64,000 nt of DNA from assembly GCA_026196275.1 (NCBI GenBank), contig JAPHTQ010000061.1, positions 24,202-88,201 on the forward strand. Reading direction: 5' to 3'. The DNA comes from Gammaproteobacteria bacterium (GTDB lineage Bacteria; Pseudomonadota; Gammaproteobacteria; Thiohalomonadales; Thiohalomonadaceae). Below are positions 37,005 to 47,026 of the stretch, one piece after another. The notes below the pieces were generated by a model. It was not told the DNA's origin, did no database searches, and was given only the letters and a program-made list of their open reading frames with translations. Made by a program: the position numbers and the translations under genes. Positions within the stretch are counted from its first letter, which is position 1. Every line of letters begins with the position of its first letter.

Positions 37005-37083
37005 GCTTGTGCCGGGCTGGCGTGATGGGTATCTTGTATAGGTGGTGTTTTTGCCCGATGCAATGCTGTAAGGAGTCGATAAG

Positions 37084-37932
37084 ATGGTAGGGGGGTATTT
37101 GCAGGCCATTTCGGTATCCCGTATCGCCGTGCTGCTGAATCTGCTCCTTGTCGTATTGCTGGCCTACACCCTGGCCGGGGTGACCTGGCAGGTGATCGCC
37201 GGAAGGAGTGAGAGTTACGTGGCTACGGTGGCGCCGCCGGCGCATACGCCGGAGACAACTTCCCGCCCCCTGTCACTGGAGCTGCTGGCCGAACACCACT
37301 TGCTGGGACGGGCGGGAGTGGCCCCCGTGGCGGAGCGGAGCGAGGTGCTGGATGCGCCCGAGACGCGCCTCAACCTTGAACTCAAGGGGGTCTTCGCGGT
37401 TGACCGCCCCGATGCGGCGATGGCGATCATCGCCAGCGGCGATCGGGATGAGCAGAGTTACCGGGTTGGACAGAATGTCGCTGGCGCGGCGACGGTTCAC
37501 CAGATCCTTCCCGATCGTGTGATCCTCAAGCGCGGTGAGCGTTTTGAGGCGCTGATGTTGCCCAAGGATCAAATCCCGGAGCAGGGTAGTTCGTCCCGCA
37601 GCGGTGGCGGTAGCGCCGCTGTGCACACACTACCGGGCTTGCAGGCACGGATTCTGCAGAATCCTCAGGAGGCGATAGGCATGATCGACGCCCGTCCGGT
37701 GATGGAAAGCGGTCAGTTGAAGGGGTATCGTCTGGGCCCGGGAAAGGAGCGTGAGCTGTTTGCCCAAGCGGGGCTGAGCGTCGGCGATGTCGTGACCCGG
37801 ATCAATGGTATTCCCCTGTCAGATACAGCCCGGATGGGAGAGTTGATGCAGCAGTTTGGCCGCAGTCCCCGGGTGGATTTGACGGTGGAACGTGGCGGCC
37901 GGCCAGTGACCTTGTCGCTGGATCTCAAATGA
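37084..37932 (+). CDS. gspC: type II secretion system protein C
   Basis: Inner-membrane component linking the assembly platform to the secretin. The 282 residues have one N-terminal helix (about 10-40), a homology region (about 95-165, LNLELKGVFAVDRPDAAMAIIASG) that contacts GspD, and a C-terminal PDZ domain (about 195-282, GLSVGDVVTRINGIPL). AAGGAG precedes the ATG. It is the first gene of the gsp operon. Confidence 0.92.
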   Translation: MVGGYLQAISVSRIAVLLNLLLVVLLAYTLAGVTWQVIAGRSESYVATVAPPAHTPETTSRPLSLELLAEHHLLGRAGVAPVAERSEVLDAPETRLNLELKGVFAVDRPDAAMAIIASGDRDEQSYRVGQNVAGAATVHQILPDRVILKRGERFEALMLPKDQIPEQGSSSRSGGGSAAVHTLPGLQARILQNPQEAIGMIDARPVMESGQLKGYRLGPGKERELFAQAGLSVGDVVTRINGIPLSDTARMGELMQQFGRSPRVDLTVERGGRPVTLSLDLK

Positions 37933-37980
37933 GCTTTTGGCCACAATGACAAAGCAGAAAATAACAGGATTTGATGAATA

Positions 37981-39993
37981 ATGGATGGAGTGAAACGGAA
38001 TCGGCGTGGTCTTGTCTCTGTGGTAACGGGCATGTGCATGTTGCTTTTGAGCGCCACCTGGCAAGCGGCACAGGCCGAGTCGATGACCCTCAATCTGCGT
38101 GATGCGGACATTGCCTCGGTGATCGGCACTATCTCCGAGATGACGGGCAGGAATTTTATCGTCGATCCCCGGGTCAAGGGGCGGGTGACGGTTGTCTCCA
38201 ACCGGGCCATGGACGAGGAGGAGCTCTACCAGATCTTTCTCTCCATCCTCAACGTCCACGGCTTTGCCGCGATTCCCGCCGGTGATGCGATCAAGATCGT
38301 ACCCGCGGTTAACGCCAAACAGGATGCCCAGCCGCTGCTGGGAGGAGAGGGCGACGAGAGCGTTACCCGCCTGATCCAGGTAAGTAATATCGAGGCGGCA
38401 CAGCTGGTACCCGTGCTGCGCCCCCTGTTACCGCAGGAATCGCACCTAGCGGCCTACACCCCAACCAATGTGTTGATCGTCTCCAGCTCCGCGGCCAATG
38501 TGGACAAGGTGGCGCAGATGGTCCGCGAGATCGACCAGGCCAAGGATGCCGACATCGAACTGATTGTCCTGAAACATGCCTCAGCCACTGAACTGGAGCG
38601 TATCCTCAGCGCACTGCAGCAGGCGCAGGGAGGCAAGCGTGCGGATGGCTCCACCACCATCCAGATCACCTCCGATGAGCGCACCAATAGCCTGATCCTC
38701 AGCGGCGAGAAGGCGGCACGGCAGAATATCAAACGGGTGATCCGTCAGCTCGATGTGCCGACCGACTCCGGCGGCAATACCCGGGTGCTCTACCTGCACT
38801 ACGCCAAGGCGACCGATATTGCCAATGTGCTCAGCAGCGTGGGGCAGAGCCTGGCCAAGGAGGCCGCGGGTGGCGCCCAGGGGGCTCGCAGCACCGCCGA
38901 GAGCAGTTTCAACATCCAGGCCGATGAGAGCAGTAATTCGCTGGTGATCAATGCCCCGCCGGAGCTGATGCGGGATCTGGAGGCGGTAGTGCGCAAGCTC
39001 GATGTGCGCCGTGCCCAGGTGATGGTCAAGGCGGTTATCGCCGAGGTCTCCACCGACTCCAGCCGGGAACTCGGCATTATGTGGGGATATGACGGTTCGG
39101 GACAGGATGAGCCGGTGGGCCTGATCGACTTCAACAATACCGCCAGCGGTATCGCAGCGGCGCTGGATGGTGGCAGCGCCCCGCCGTCGCTCAATGGCAT
39201 GACGCTGGGCATTGGCGAAACCCTCAGCAGCGGGGCACGCTTTGGTGCGCTGATCCGTGCCCTGGGCGGGGATGCCAATAATAACATTCTCTCCACGCCG
39301 ACCCTGGTTACGCTGGATAACGAGGAGGCGGAGATCACCGTGGGCCAGAACGTGCCGTTTGTCACCGGCAGCTACACCTCGACCGGTGGCGGCTCCACGC
39401 CCACTGATCCTTTTCAGACCATCCAGCGCGAAGATGTCGGCTTGACGCTGAAGATCAAGCCACAGATCAACGAGGGCAACGCAGTGCGTATGGAGGTGAT
39501 GCAGGAGGTCTCCAGTATCAGCGGCAGCTCTGTCGGCGCCTCGGATATCATCACCGACAAGCGCGCCCTCAAGACGACCGTGATGGTCGATGACGGCCAA
39601 GTGTTGGTACTCGGTGGTCTGCTCGATGACCAGCTTACCGAGTCGGAGCAGAAGGTGCCGCTGCTGGGCGATATTCCCGTGCTTGGCTGGCTGTTCCGTT
39701 ACCAGTCGACGAAAACGGTTAAACGCGATCTGATGATATTCCTTCACCCCCGCATCCTGCGTGATGGGAACCATAGCACCCGTCTTTCCAATGACAAGTA
39801 CAGCTACATCCGTGCCCGTCAGTTGTCGATGCGCGAGGAGGGGGTGCGCCTGATGCCTGATGAGGTTTCACCTCTGTTGCCGGATATGGATGAGTTTCTG
39901 GAACTGCCGCTGCCCTACGGGGATGAGACGGTCGAGGGGTCGGTTCTCTCACAGCCGCCCCTGGCCGTGACTACGCCAATGACGCTGGACTGA
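37981..39993 (+). CDS. gspD: type II secretion system secretin
   Basis: Outer-membrane channel of the T2SS, 670 residues. A signal peptide (about 1-35) is followed by N0 (about 36-105), three N domains, and the secretin core with NNNILSTPTLVTLDNEEAEITVGQNVPF and VLVLGGLLDD. The C-terminal part, about 60 residues past the core, may serve a pilotin. It lies between gspC and gspE. Confidence 0.96.
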   Translation: MDGVKRNRRGLVSVVTGMCMLLLSATWQAAQAESMTLNLRDADIASVIGTISEMTGRNFIVDPRVKGRVTVVSNRAMDEEELYQIFLSILNVHGFAAIPAGDAIKIVPAVNAKQDAQPLLGGEGDESVTRLIQVSNIEAAQLVPVLRPLLPQESHLAAYTPTNVLIVSSSAANVDKVAQMVREIDQAKDADIELIVLKHASATELERILSALQQAQGGKRADGSTTIQITSDERTNSLILSGEKAARQNIKRVIRQLDVPTDSGGNTRVLYLHYAKATDIANVLSSVGQSLAKEAAGGAQGARSTAESSFNIQADESSNSLVINAPPELMRDLEAVVRKLDVRRAQVMVKAVIAEVSTDSSRELGIMWGYDGSGQDEPVGLIDFNNTASGIAAALDGGSAPPSLNGMTLGIGETLSSGARFGALIRALGGDANNNILSTPTLVTLDNEEAEITVGQNVPFVTGSYTSTGGGSTPTDPFQTIQREDVGLTLKIKPQINEGNAVRMEVMQEVSSISGSSVGASDIITDKRALKTTVMVDDGQVLVLGGLLDDQLTESEQKVPLLGDIPVLGWLFRYQSTKTVKRDLMIFLHPRILRDGNHSTRLSNDKYSYIRARQLSMREEGVRLMPDEVSPLLPDMDEFLELPLPYGDETVEGSVLSQPPLAVTTPMTLD

Positions 39994-39998
39994 GTGTG

Positions 39999-41498
39999 AT
40001 GGAGGAGCTGTCCCCCAACGAAACGCCACTGCACGCTTTGCGCCTGCCGTTCAGTTTCGCCCGGCGCCACCGCCTGATCTACCTGCCGGAGCAGGAGCAG
40101 CTGGTCTGCGGCAAGGGCACGACATTGACCGCTATCGCCGAGGCCTGCCGTTTCCTTGGCCGTACACTGCCGGTGGAGCGGGCTGAGGAGCAGCGTTTTG
40201 ATGCCCTGCTGCAGAGTGTCTATGAGCAGGAGGGCAATGGCAGCATGCTGGCGATGGGCGAGCTGGACGAAGAGTTTGACCTCAATGATGTCGCCCAGCA
40301 GATCGCCGAGCCCGAGGATCTGATGGAGAGTCAGGACGACGCCCCGATCATCCGCCTGATCAACGCACTGTTGACCGAGGCGGTGCGTGAGGGCGCCTCG
40401 GACATTCACATCGAATCATTCGAACACGACATGGTGGTACGCCTGCGGGTCGACGGCATCCTGCGTGAGGTGTTGCGGCCACAGCGGGCGCTGGCGCCGT
40501 TGCTGGTCTCACGCATCAAGGTCATGGCGCGGCTCGATATCGCCGAGAAGCGTCTGCCACAGGACGGGCGGATCTCGCTCAAGGTTGCCGGTCGGCCGGT
40601 GGATGTGCGCGTCTCCACGCTGCCCGCCGGCCATGGCGAACGGGTGGTACTGCGTCTGCTGGACAAACAGGCGGGCAGGCTCGATCTGGCCCACCTGGGA
40701 ATGGAGGCCGGTGCACAGGGGCAGATGGATGCCCTGATCCACTACCCGCACGGTATCCTGCTGGTTACCGGACCGACCGGTTCGGGCAAGACTACGACCC
40801 TCTACGCCGCCATTACCCGTCTCAATGACAGCAAGCGCAATATCCTTACCGTTGAAGACCCCATTGAGTACTACCTCGACGGTATCGGCCAGACCCAGGT
40901 CAACAGCAAGGTCGACATGAGTTTTGCCCGCGGTCTGCGGGCGATCCTGCGCCAGGATCCCGATGTGGTGATGGTGGGGGAGATCCGTGATGTGGAGACG
41001 GTGGAGATCGCTATCCAGGCCAGCCTGACCGGTCACCTGGTACTCTCCACCCTGCACACTAATACCGCCATCGGTGCGATCACCCGGCTGCGCGACATGG
41101 GGGTAGAGCCGTTCCTGCTCTCCTCCTCACTGATCGGTGTGCTGGCACAGCGCCTGGTACGTCTGCTCTGCCCGCAGTGCAAGCAGCTCTACCAGGCCAA
41201 CGAGCACGACTGTGCCCGGATGGGGGTCGCCACCGAAGAGGCGCCCACGATTTACCGTGCTGCCGAGGGGGGGTGTGATCACTGCAACCATCTTGGCTAC
41301 CGTGGCCGGACCGGCGTCTATGAGCTGATCACAATCGATCAGACCCTGCGCGGTATGATCCACGACGGCCAGGGTGAACACGAGATGGAGCGCTACGCCC
41401 GCCAGCACAGTGGAAGCATCCTCGATGATGGGGTGCGCCGCGTGCTCGCCGGTAAGACCTCGCTCGAAGAGGTGTTGCGCGTCTGCCAGGCACAGTAG
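39999..41498 (+). CDS. gspE: type II secretion system ATPase
   Basis: Cytoplasmic ATPase that powers pseudopilus growth. The 499 residues contain the N1E domain, Walker A GPTGSGKTTT (from G258), the Asp and His boxes, and a C-terminal zinc site with CPQC and CDHC pairs. ATG 39999 is preferred to GTG 39996. It begins five bases after the gspD stop. Confidence 0.96.
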   Translation: MEELSPNETPLHALRLPFSFARRHRLIYLPEQEQLVCGKGTTLTAIAEACRFLGRTLPVERAEEQRFDALLQSVYEQEGNGSMLAMGELDEEFDLNDVAQQIAEPEDLMESQDDAPIIRLINALLTEAVREGASDIHIESFEHDMVVRLRVDGILREVLRPQRALAPLLVSRIKVMARLDIAEKRLPQDGRISLKVAGRPVDVRVSTLPAGHGERVVLRLLDKQAGRLDLAHLGMEAGAQGQMDALIHYPHGILLVTGPTGSGKTTTLYAAITRLNDSKRNILTVEDPIEYYLDGIGQTQVNSKVDMSFARGLRAILRQDPDVVMVGEIRDVETVEIAIQASLTGHLVLSTLHTNTAIGAITRLRDMGVEPFLLSSSLIGVLAQRLVRLLCPQCKQLYQANEHDCARMGVATEEAPTIYRAAEGGCDHCNHLGYRGRTGVYELITIDQTLRGMIHDGQGEHEMERYARQHSGSILDDGVRRVLAGKTSLEEVLRVCQAQ

Positions 41499-41510
41499 GG
41501 ATAGGGACGT

Positions 41511-42728
41511 ATGGGGGCATTTGAATACACTGCACTGGATGCCCGCTCCCGCGAACGTCGCGGCGTGCTGGAGGGCGATACCGCCAGGCAGATCCGCCAA
41601 CAACTGCGCGAGCAGGGGCTGATCCCGCTGCAGGTCGACGAGGTGGTCGATAAGGAGTCAAAATCCGCGCATCATCTCCTGCCGCGACGGGGGATCCGTG
41701 CTGCCGAACTGGCGTTACTGACCCGTCAGCTGGCGACCCTGATCAGCGCCGCACTGCCGCTGGAGGAGACGCTGCGCACCGTCGCTCAGCAGAGTGAACG
41801 GCCGCGGGTCAAAAGCCTGTTGCTGGCGGTGCGCTCGCGTGTACTGGAGGGGCATACCCTGGCTGACGGGCTGGGAGAGTTTCCCCATGTCTTTCCCGAG
41901 ATCTACCGTACCACCGTGGCCGCCGGCGAGCAGGCAGGGCATCTCGATGTGGTGCTTGAACGGCTGGCCGACTACACCGAAAAACGCCAGCAGATGCGCC
42001 AGAAGATCATGCTGGCGCTGTTCTACCCGGCAATCCTCACTACCATCGCCATCCTGGTCACCGTGGCGCTGCTCACCTACGTGGTGCCCGAGGTGGTCAA
42101 AGTGTTCGATAATACAGGCCAGGAACTGCCGGCGCTTACTGCGGGTCTGATCGCCCTCAGCGACTTTCTGCGCCATCAGGGAATTTTTCTGCTGCTGCTG
42201 CTGATCGGTGCGATAGTGCTGACCCGTTACCTGCTGAAAAAACCGCTGCTGCACCTGCGCTGGCATCGTCTGCAGCTACGCCTGCCGCTTATCGGCCGGC
42301 TGGCCCGTGGCCTCAACAGCGCCCGCTTCGCCCGTACCTTCAGTATCCTAAACGCCAGCGGCGTGCCGGTGCTCGACGGTCTGCGTATCTCGGCCGAAGT
42401 GCTGGGTAGCCTGCCGATGCGTGAGGGGGTCAGGGATGCGGCGCGACGGGTACGCGAGGGGGCGCCCATCGCCCGGGCTCTGGAGCAGAGCGGCTATTTT
42501 CCGCCAATGACCCTGCACCTGATCGCCAGCGGCGAGTCGAGCGGTCGCCTCGACACTATGCTGGAGCGCGCCGCCGAAGATCAGGAGCGTGAACTGGAGA
42601 GTACCGTTGCCCTGCTGATGGGAGTATTCGAACCGCTGCTGATCCTCACTATGGGCGTGGTGGTGTTGCTCATCGTGCTGGCGATCCTGTTGCCGATCTT
42701 CGATATGAACCAGCTTGTCCAAATTTAG
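41511..42728 (+). CDS. gspF: type II secretion system platform protein F
   Basis: Polytopic assembly-platform protein, 405 residues, starting MGAFEYTALDARSRERRG as usual for the family. Two homologous cytoplasmic domains (about 70-170 and 270-375) alternate with three membrane helices. It follows gspE. Confidence 0.95.
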   Translation: MGAFEYTALDARSRERRGVLEGDTARQIRQQLREQGLIPLQVDEVVDKESKSAHHLLPRRGIRAAELALLTRQLATLISAALPLEETLRTVAQQSERPRVKSLLLAVRSRVLEGHTLADGLGEFPHVFPEIYRTTVAAGEQAGHLDVVLERLADYTEKRQQMRQKIMLALFYPAILTTIAILVTVALLTYVVPEVVKVFDNTGQELPALTAGLIALSDFLRHQGIFLLLLLIGAIVLTRYLLKKPLLHLRWHRLQLRLPLIGRLARGLNSARFARTFSILNASGVPVLDGLRISAEVLGSLPMREGVRDAARRVREGAPIARALEQSGYFPPMTLHLIASGESSGRLDTMLERAAEDQERELESTVALLMGVFEPLLILTMGVVVLLIVLAILLPIFDMNQLVQI

Positions 42729-42831
42729 CGCATTGAATTAGGGTATAACCGTCTCTGGTGTGCTGCACCGTAGAGTTTCAAACAGTAGATCCCCGTGAGC
42801 CGACGGGACTCAACAGCAACAAGGAGTAGAT

Positions 42832-43296
42832 GTGGTGACAGAGGTAAACAGAGCCGTTTTGGTCAGTGATATCGGCCGGCCGCAACGCGGCTTCACCCTC
42901 ATCGAGGTGATGGTGGTGGTGGTGATCCTGGGTATTCTCGCCGCAGTGATCGTACCGAAGATCATGGATAACCCGGACAAGGCGCGCCTGGTCAAGGCGC
43001 GCAGTGATGTGCAGGCGCTGAAAAGCGCGCTCGATATGTACAAGCTGGACAACTTTAACTACCCCAGTACCGACCAGGGGTTGCAGGCGCTGGTGGAGAA
43101 ACCCTCCGGTTCGCCCGAGGCGCGCAACTGGAAACAGGGCGGTTATCTGGATGGCCTGCCCGCTGACCCGTGGGGTAACCCATACCAGTACCTCAGCCCG
43201 GGGGTGCACCGCGAGGTCGATATCTACAGTCTCGGCGCCGATGGGCGACCCGGCGGCGAAGGGGTGAACGCCGATATTGGCAACTGGAATAACTGA
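42832..43296 (+). CDS. gspG: major pseudopilin
   Basis: Main subunit of the T2SS pseudopilus, 154 residues. The prepilin peptidase site is PQRG20-FTLIEV with the +5 glutamate, then a hydrophobic helix. DPWGNPYQYLSPG and the calcium-binding C-terminal loop region are typical. The start is GTG 42832 (or GTG 42835) after AAGGAG; the overlapping ATG 42830 runs at once into a stop. The 103-base gap to gspF, with a small hairpin (CCCGT/ACGGG, 42792-42807), could allow separate control of the abundant pseudopilin. Confidence 0.95.
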   Translation: MVTEVNRAVLVSDIGRPQRGFTLIEVMVVVVILGILAAVIVPKIMDNPDKARLVKARSDVQALKSALDMYKLDNFNYPSTDQGLQALVEKPSGSPEARNWKQGGYLDGLPADPWGNPYQYLSPGVHREVDIYSLGADGRPGGEGVNADIGNWNN

Positions 43297-43860
43297 TTGC
43301 GGTTCTCAGCGCCAGTGGCTCCTTTTTTAAATTCCTTTCAGGGAGAGCGCCAGCGCGGTTTTACCCTGCTTGAGTTGCTGGTGGTGTTGGTGCTGATGGG
43401 GGTGATCATCACTATCACGGTGCTGTCGATAGGTGATGGCGGACGCGGTGATCAGATCCGGGAGGAGGCGCGACGGCTGACGGCACTGATGGAGCTGGCC
43501 GCCGAGGAGGCGGTGCTGAACAGCTCGCCCTACGGCCTGCAGCTGCGTCGGGAAGGTTACCGTTTTTTACATCACCGCAACGGGCAGTGGCAGATGCTGG
43601 AGGGTGATGAGCTGCTTGGCGAGCGAGAGTGGCCGGCGGGGGTGGAGGTTCGACTCTATCTCGAGGGACACCAGGTGAGCCTGGAGATGGAGGACGAGAG
43701 TGAGGAGGGCGGACCGACGCCGACGCTGATCCTCTACCCTGATGGTGAGCGCACCCCCTTCGAGCTGGAGCTAGCCTATCTGCAACCGCCCTATTTGCGC
43801 CAGCGTATCAGTGGCGTCCCCTTTGGCCCGCTGGAGTTAGAGAGTTTGCAGGAACGGTGA
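43297..43860 (+). CDS. gspH: minor pseudopilin H
   Basis: A 187-residue pseudopilin with the cleavage site RQRG21-FTLLEL followed by a hydrophobic helix and a beta-rich domain. The start is probably TTG 43297, directly after the gspG stop; GTG 43315 is an alternative. There is no ATG before the cleavage site. It fits the GspH/FimT family. Confidence 0.88.
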   Translation: MRFSAPVAPFLNSFQGERQRGFTLLELLVVLVLMGVIITITVLSIGDGGRGDQIREEARRLTALMELAAEEAVLNSSPYGLQLRREGYRFLHHRNGQWQMLEGDELLGEREWPAGVEVRLYLEGHQVSLEMEDESEEGGPTPTLILYPDGERTPFELELAYLQPPYLRQRISGVPFGPLELESLQER

Positions 43861-44264
43861 TGCCCCTTATACAGAGCAGGCGAACAGAGAGTACCGGCTT
43901 TACCCTGCTGGAGGTGCTGGTGGCCCTGGTGGTGGTGGCGGTTGCCCTGGCGGCTCTGCTCAAGGGGGTGAGCAGCAGTGCGCTCAATGAGGCCTATCTG
44001 CGTGATAAGAACTTCGCCCACTGGGTAGCGATGAATGTGGTGGCGGAACGCCAACTTGGTCTGCAGCAGGAGGCGCTACTGAGCGACCGTGGCGAGGTCG
44101 AGATGGGTGGTCAACGCTGGCAGTGGCGTGCCCGGCTGCTCGACACCTTTGATGCGGCAATATGGCGCCTGGAGGTAGAGGTGCGGCCTGTCGATGGCGA
44201 AGATGAGACGGTGCTGGCCAGACTGGTGGCGTTTCTGCCCCGCCCCGAGGGGGAGGAGCGGTAG
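43860..44264 (+). CDS. gspI: minor pseudopilin I
   Basis: A 134-residue minor pseudopilin with cleavage site STG13-FTLLEVLVAL. ATG 43860 overlaps the gspH stop by one base. GspI, J and K form the tip of the pseudopilus. Confidence 0.92.
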   Translation: MPLIQSRRTESTGFTLLEVLVALVVVAVALAALLKGVSSSALNEAYLRDKNFAHWVAMNVVAERQLGLQQEALLSDRGEVEMGGQRWQWRARLLDTFDAAIWRLEVEVRPVDGEDETVLARLVAFLPRPEGEER

Positions 44265-44265
44265 C

Positions 44266-44901
44266 ATGGTGCGGCAACGCGGCTTTACCCTGCTTGAGAT
44301 GCTGGTCGCGGTGGCGGTGTTTGCCGCGGTCTCGGCGGTGGCCTACGGCGGACTGAGCAGTATGCTGCAGACCCGCCAGCAGGTCGGACAGCACGCGCAG
44401 CGGCTGCAGAGCCTGCAGCAGACGATGGCGATCATGCATCGGGATCTAACCCAGGCGTTGGTTCGGCCAGTGCGTGATCCGTTTGGCGATGTCGAGCCGG
44501 CGCTCTATCAGCAGGAGGGGGTCTACCTGCTCGTTCTGACCCGTGCCGGGCGTCTGAATCTGCAGGGGCTGCGGCGTAGTGAGCTGCAGCGTATCGCCTA
44601 TGCGCTAGAGGATGGCCGGCTAATACGCTATGTCTGGCCGGTGCTGGACAGCCCCCAGGGGAGTGAGCCCTATTCGCATGTACTGCTCGAAGCGGTCCGA
44701 GAGGTGGAATTGCGTTTTGTCGATAGCCAGAGGGAGTGGCAACTCAATTGGCCGCCACTGGACAGCCTGCGTGAGGAGGCGGAAGTGGCGCTGCCGCTGG
44801 CCGTCGAAATTACCCTGGAGCTGGAGCAGTGGGGCGGGTTCCGGCGGCTGATCCCGTTGGTCGAGACAGCGGCTGTCGTTTCGCAGGAGCAGCCGCAATG
44901 A
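44266..44901 (+). CDS. gspJ: minor pseudopilin J
   Basis: A 211-residue minor pseudopilin starting MVRQRG6-FTLLEML, with GGAGGAG upstream (44252-44258). An upstream in-frame start at 44194 would lengthen the leader well beyond the family norm. The stop overlaps gspK (ATGA). Confidence 0.92.
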   Translation: MVRQRGFTLLEMLVAVAVFAAVSAVAYGGLSSMLQTRQQVGQHAQRLQSLQQTMAIMHRDLTQALVRPVRDPFGDVEPALYQQEGVYLLVLTRAGRLNLQGLRRSELQRIAYALEDGRLIRYVWPVLDSPQGSEPYSHVLLEAVREVELRFVDSQREWQLNWPPLDSLREEAEVALPLAVEITLELEQWGGFRRLIPLVETAAVVSQEQPQ

Positions 44902-45821
44902 GGGGCCGCGAACGTGGCGTGGCGCTGATCACTGCGTTGCTGGTGGTGGCGCTGGCGACCACCGCGGCGGTAGCGATGATCGCTGGCCAGCAGCTCGATA
45001 TCCGGCGCACCGGTAATACTCTGCACTATGAGCAGGCCTATCTCTACATCAATGGCATGGAACAGTGGGCGTCCAGGGTGCTGCGTCAGGACGGGCGGGA
45101 CAACCACTACGATCATGGCGCGGAGGAGTGGGCCACGCAGCAGCCGCCAATCCCGGTGGAGGGTGGCCAGTTGGGCGGTTATCTGGAGGACCGCCAGGGG
45201 CGCTTTAACCTCAACAGCCTGCTGCACGGTGCTGAGCCTGATGAGGCGGCAGTGGAGCAATTCCGCCGTTTGCTAAGGGTGTTGGAGCTGGATCCGGAGT
45301 TGGCTAATGCCTTGCTTGACTGGCTCGATGCGGACCTCGAGCCACGCTTCCCCGGCGGCGCTGAGGATGATTTCTACCTGGCGCAGCAGCCGCCATACCG
45401 CAGCGGAAACGGGGCGCTGGCCAGTGTCAGCGAGCTGCGGCTGCTGCACGGGCTCGACGCCGAGGGCTATGCCGTACTGGCGCCCCATGTAGCCGCTTTG
45501 CCGGGGCAGACACCGTTGAACGTCAATACCGCTTCCGCGGCGGTGTTGATGAGCCTGGCCGATGGGATCGATGAGGGGCTCGCCGAGGCACTGGTCGAGG
45601 CGCGGGGGGATGAGGGTTATGCCCGGCTTGAGGATTTTCTGGAGCAGCCCGGGCTCTCCGAATTGGCGCTGCCGGTGGAGAGGCTGGGAGTGGTCAGCAG
45701 CTATTTTATGTTAACGTCGCGGGTACAGTTTGGAAGGGTGGAAGTGAGTTATCAAAGTCTGATTGAACGTGGTCAGGGCAACCGTACGCGGGTGATCCGA
45801 CGGGCACAGGGGAGATTGTAG
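44898..45821 (+). CDS. gspK: minor pseudopilin K
   Basis: The largest tip pseudopilin, 307 residues. The cleavage site is RERG7-VALITALLVV; the residue at +5 is threonine, not glutamate, as is usual for GspK. The domain LNVNTASAAVLMSLADGIDE with helix-hairpin-helix character is typical. Confidence 0.93.
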   Translation: MRGRERGVALITALLVVALATTAAVAMIAGQQLDIRRTGNTLHYEQAYLYINGMEQWASRVLRQDGRDNHYDHGAEEWATQQPPIPVEGGQLGGYLEDRQGRFNLNSLLHGAEPDEAAVEQFRRLLRVLELDPELANALLDWLDADLEPRFPGGAEDDFYLAQQPPYRSGNGALASVSELRLLHGLDAEGYAVLAPHVAALPGQTPLNVNTASAAVLMSLADGIDEGLAEALVEARGDEGYARLEDFLEQPGLSELALPVERLGVVSSYFMLTSRVQFGRVEVSYQSLIERGQGNRTRVIRRAQGRL

Positions 45822-47026
45822 TGGCGCAGAGCAGAATTTGTCTGCGGCTTGGCATGGCGCCCGAGGCGTCGCTTTGCTGGTGGGACAACGAAAAATCGTC
45901 GCAGATCTGCGGCTCGCCCGATGAGCTGGCCCGTGCCGCGGCTGGTGAGTCGGTCGTGATCCTGGCGCCGTCGGGGGCGCTGCTGACCCTCACTGCACCG
46001 ATGCCGGCGATGCCGAATCAGCGCCTGCGCCAGGCTCTGCCCTATGCGCTGGAGGAGCAGTTCGCCGGGGATGTGGAGAAGCTGCACATTGCCCACGGTC
46101 CGCGCACGGCACAGGGAGAGGTGCCTGTGGTGGCGGTGGAGAGCAAGGTGTTGCAGCAGTGGCTGGCGTTGTGTGAACAGGCACAAATCAGGCCCAGTGG
46201 GCTATACCACGAGGCGCTTTCGCTGCCCTGGCAAGCGGGCCAGTGGAGCCTGTTGCTTGAACCGGACGGCGGGGTGTTGCGTACTGGTGAACACAGCGGC
46301 TATGCCCTGAACGCCGAACAGTGGCCACAGCTTCTTGCCATGGGCTGGGAGCAGCGCGACGCCGCGACGGTACAGACACTGCGGGTGTATGACGCAAGCG
46401 CCGGCAATGCTGCAGAGGCTTTGCCGGAACTTCCCGGCGCCACCATCGAATACGAGCGCTGTGAGCGGCCCCTGCAGCTGTTGTGTGAGGGCAGCGATGA
46501 GAATCCCCTCGACCTGCTCCAGGGTCCCTACAGCCGGCGTGAAAAGATGGGGCGATTGTGGGCGCCCTGGCGCGCTACGGCGGGCTTGCTCGCCGTTTTG
46601 CTTGGGCTGTGGCTGGTGGTCGCTGTCTATGACTACATCAGGTTGAGCGGGCAGGATGAGGCGCTCTATCAACAGAGTGTGGAGCTCTTTCGTGACACCT
46701 TCCCCGAGGTGAAGAACGTGGCCAATCCGCGGGTGCAGATGGAGCGTCGCCTGGTGGCGCTGCAACAGGGCGGGGCGGTCAATGACTTTACCGTCCTGTT
46801 GGGGAGTGCCGGCGAGGCGCTTTCCGCCAGCGAGGGGGTGAATCTGAAGGGGCTGCGCTACCGGCAGGGACAACTTGAGCTGGAGCTGGAGCTGGAGTCG
46901 TTGCCCCGGCTCGACAACATCAGGGCGGCGCTGGAGGCACGCTCGGTCACGGTCGAGGTGCGCAGTGCCTCAGCACGGGGTGATAAGGTGGAGGCAACCA
47001 TTCTGCTGAGCGGAGCGGACGCATGA
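45821..47026 (+). CDS. gspL: type II secretion system protein L
   Basis: Bitopic platform protein, 401 residues. The N-terminal cytoplasmic actin-like domain (about 1-240) binds GspE, one helix follows (about 250-270), and the periplasmic ferredoxin-like domain completes it. The start is GTG 45821, overlapping the gspK stop by one base. Confidence 0.9.
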   Translation: MAQSRICLRLGMAPEASLCWWDNEKSSQICGSPDELARAAAGESVVILAPSGALLTLTAPMPAMPNQRLRQALPYALEEQFAGDVEKLHIAHGPRTAQGEVPVVAVESKVLQQWLALCEQAQIRPSGLYHEALSLPWQAGQWSLLLEPDGGVLRTGEHSGYALNAEQWPQLLAMGWEQRDAATVQTLRVYDASAGNAAEALPELPGATIEYERCERPLQLLCEGSDENPLDLLQGPYSRREKMGRLWAPWRATAGLLAVLLGLWLVVAVYDYIRLSGQDEALYQQSVELFRDTFPEVKNVANPRVQMERRLVALQQGGAVNDFTVLLGSAGEALSASEGVNLKGLRYRQGQLELELELESLPRLDNIRAALEARSVTVEVRSASARGDKVEATILLSGADA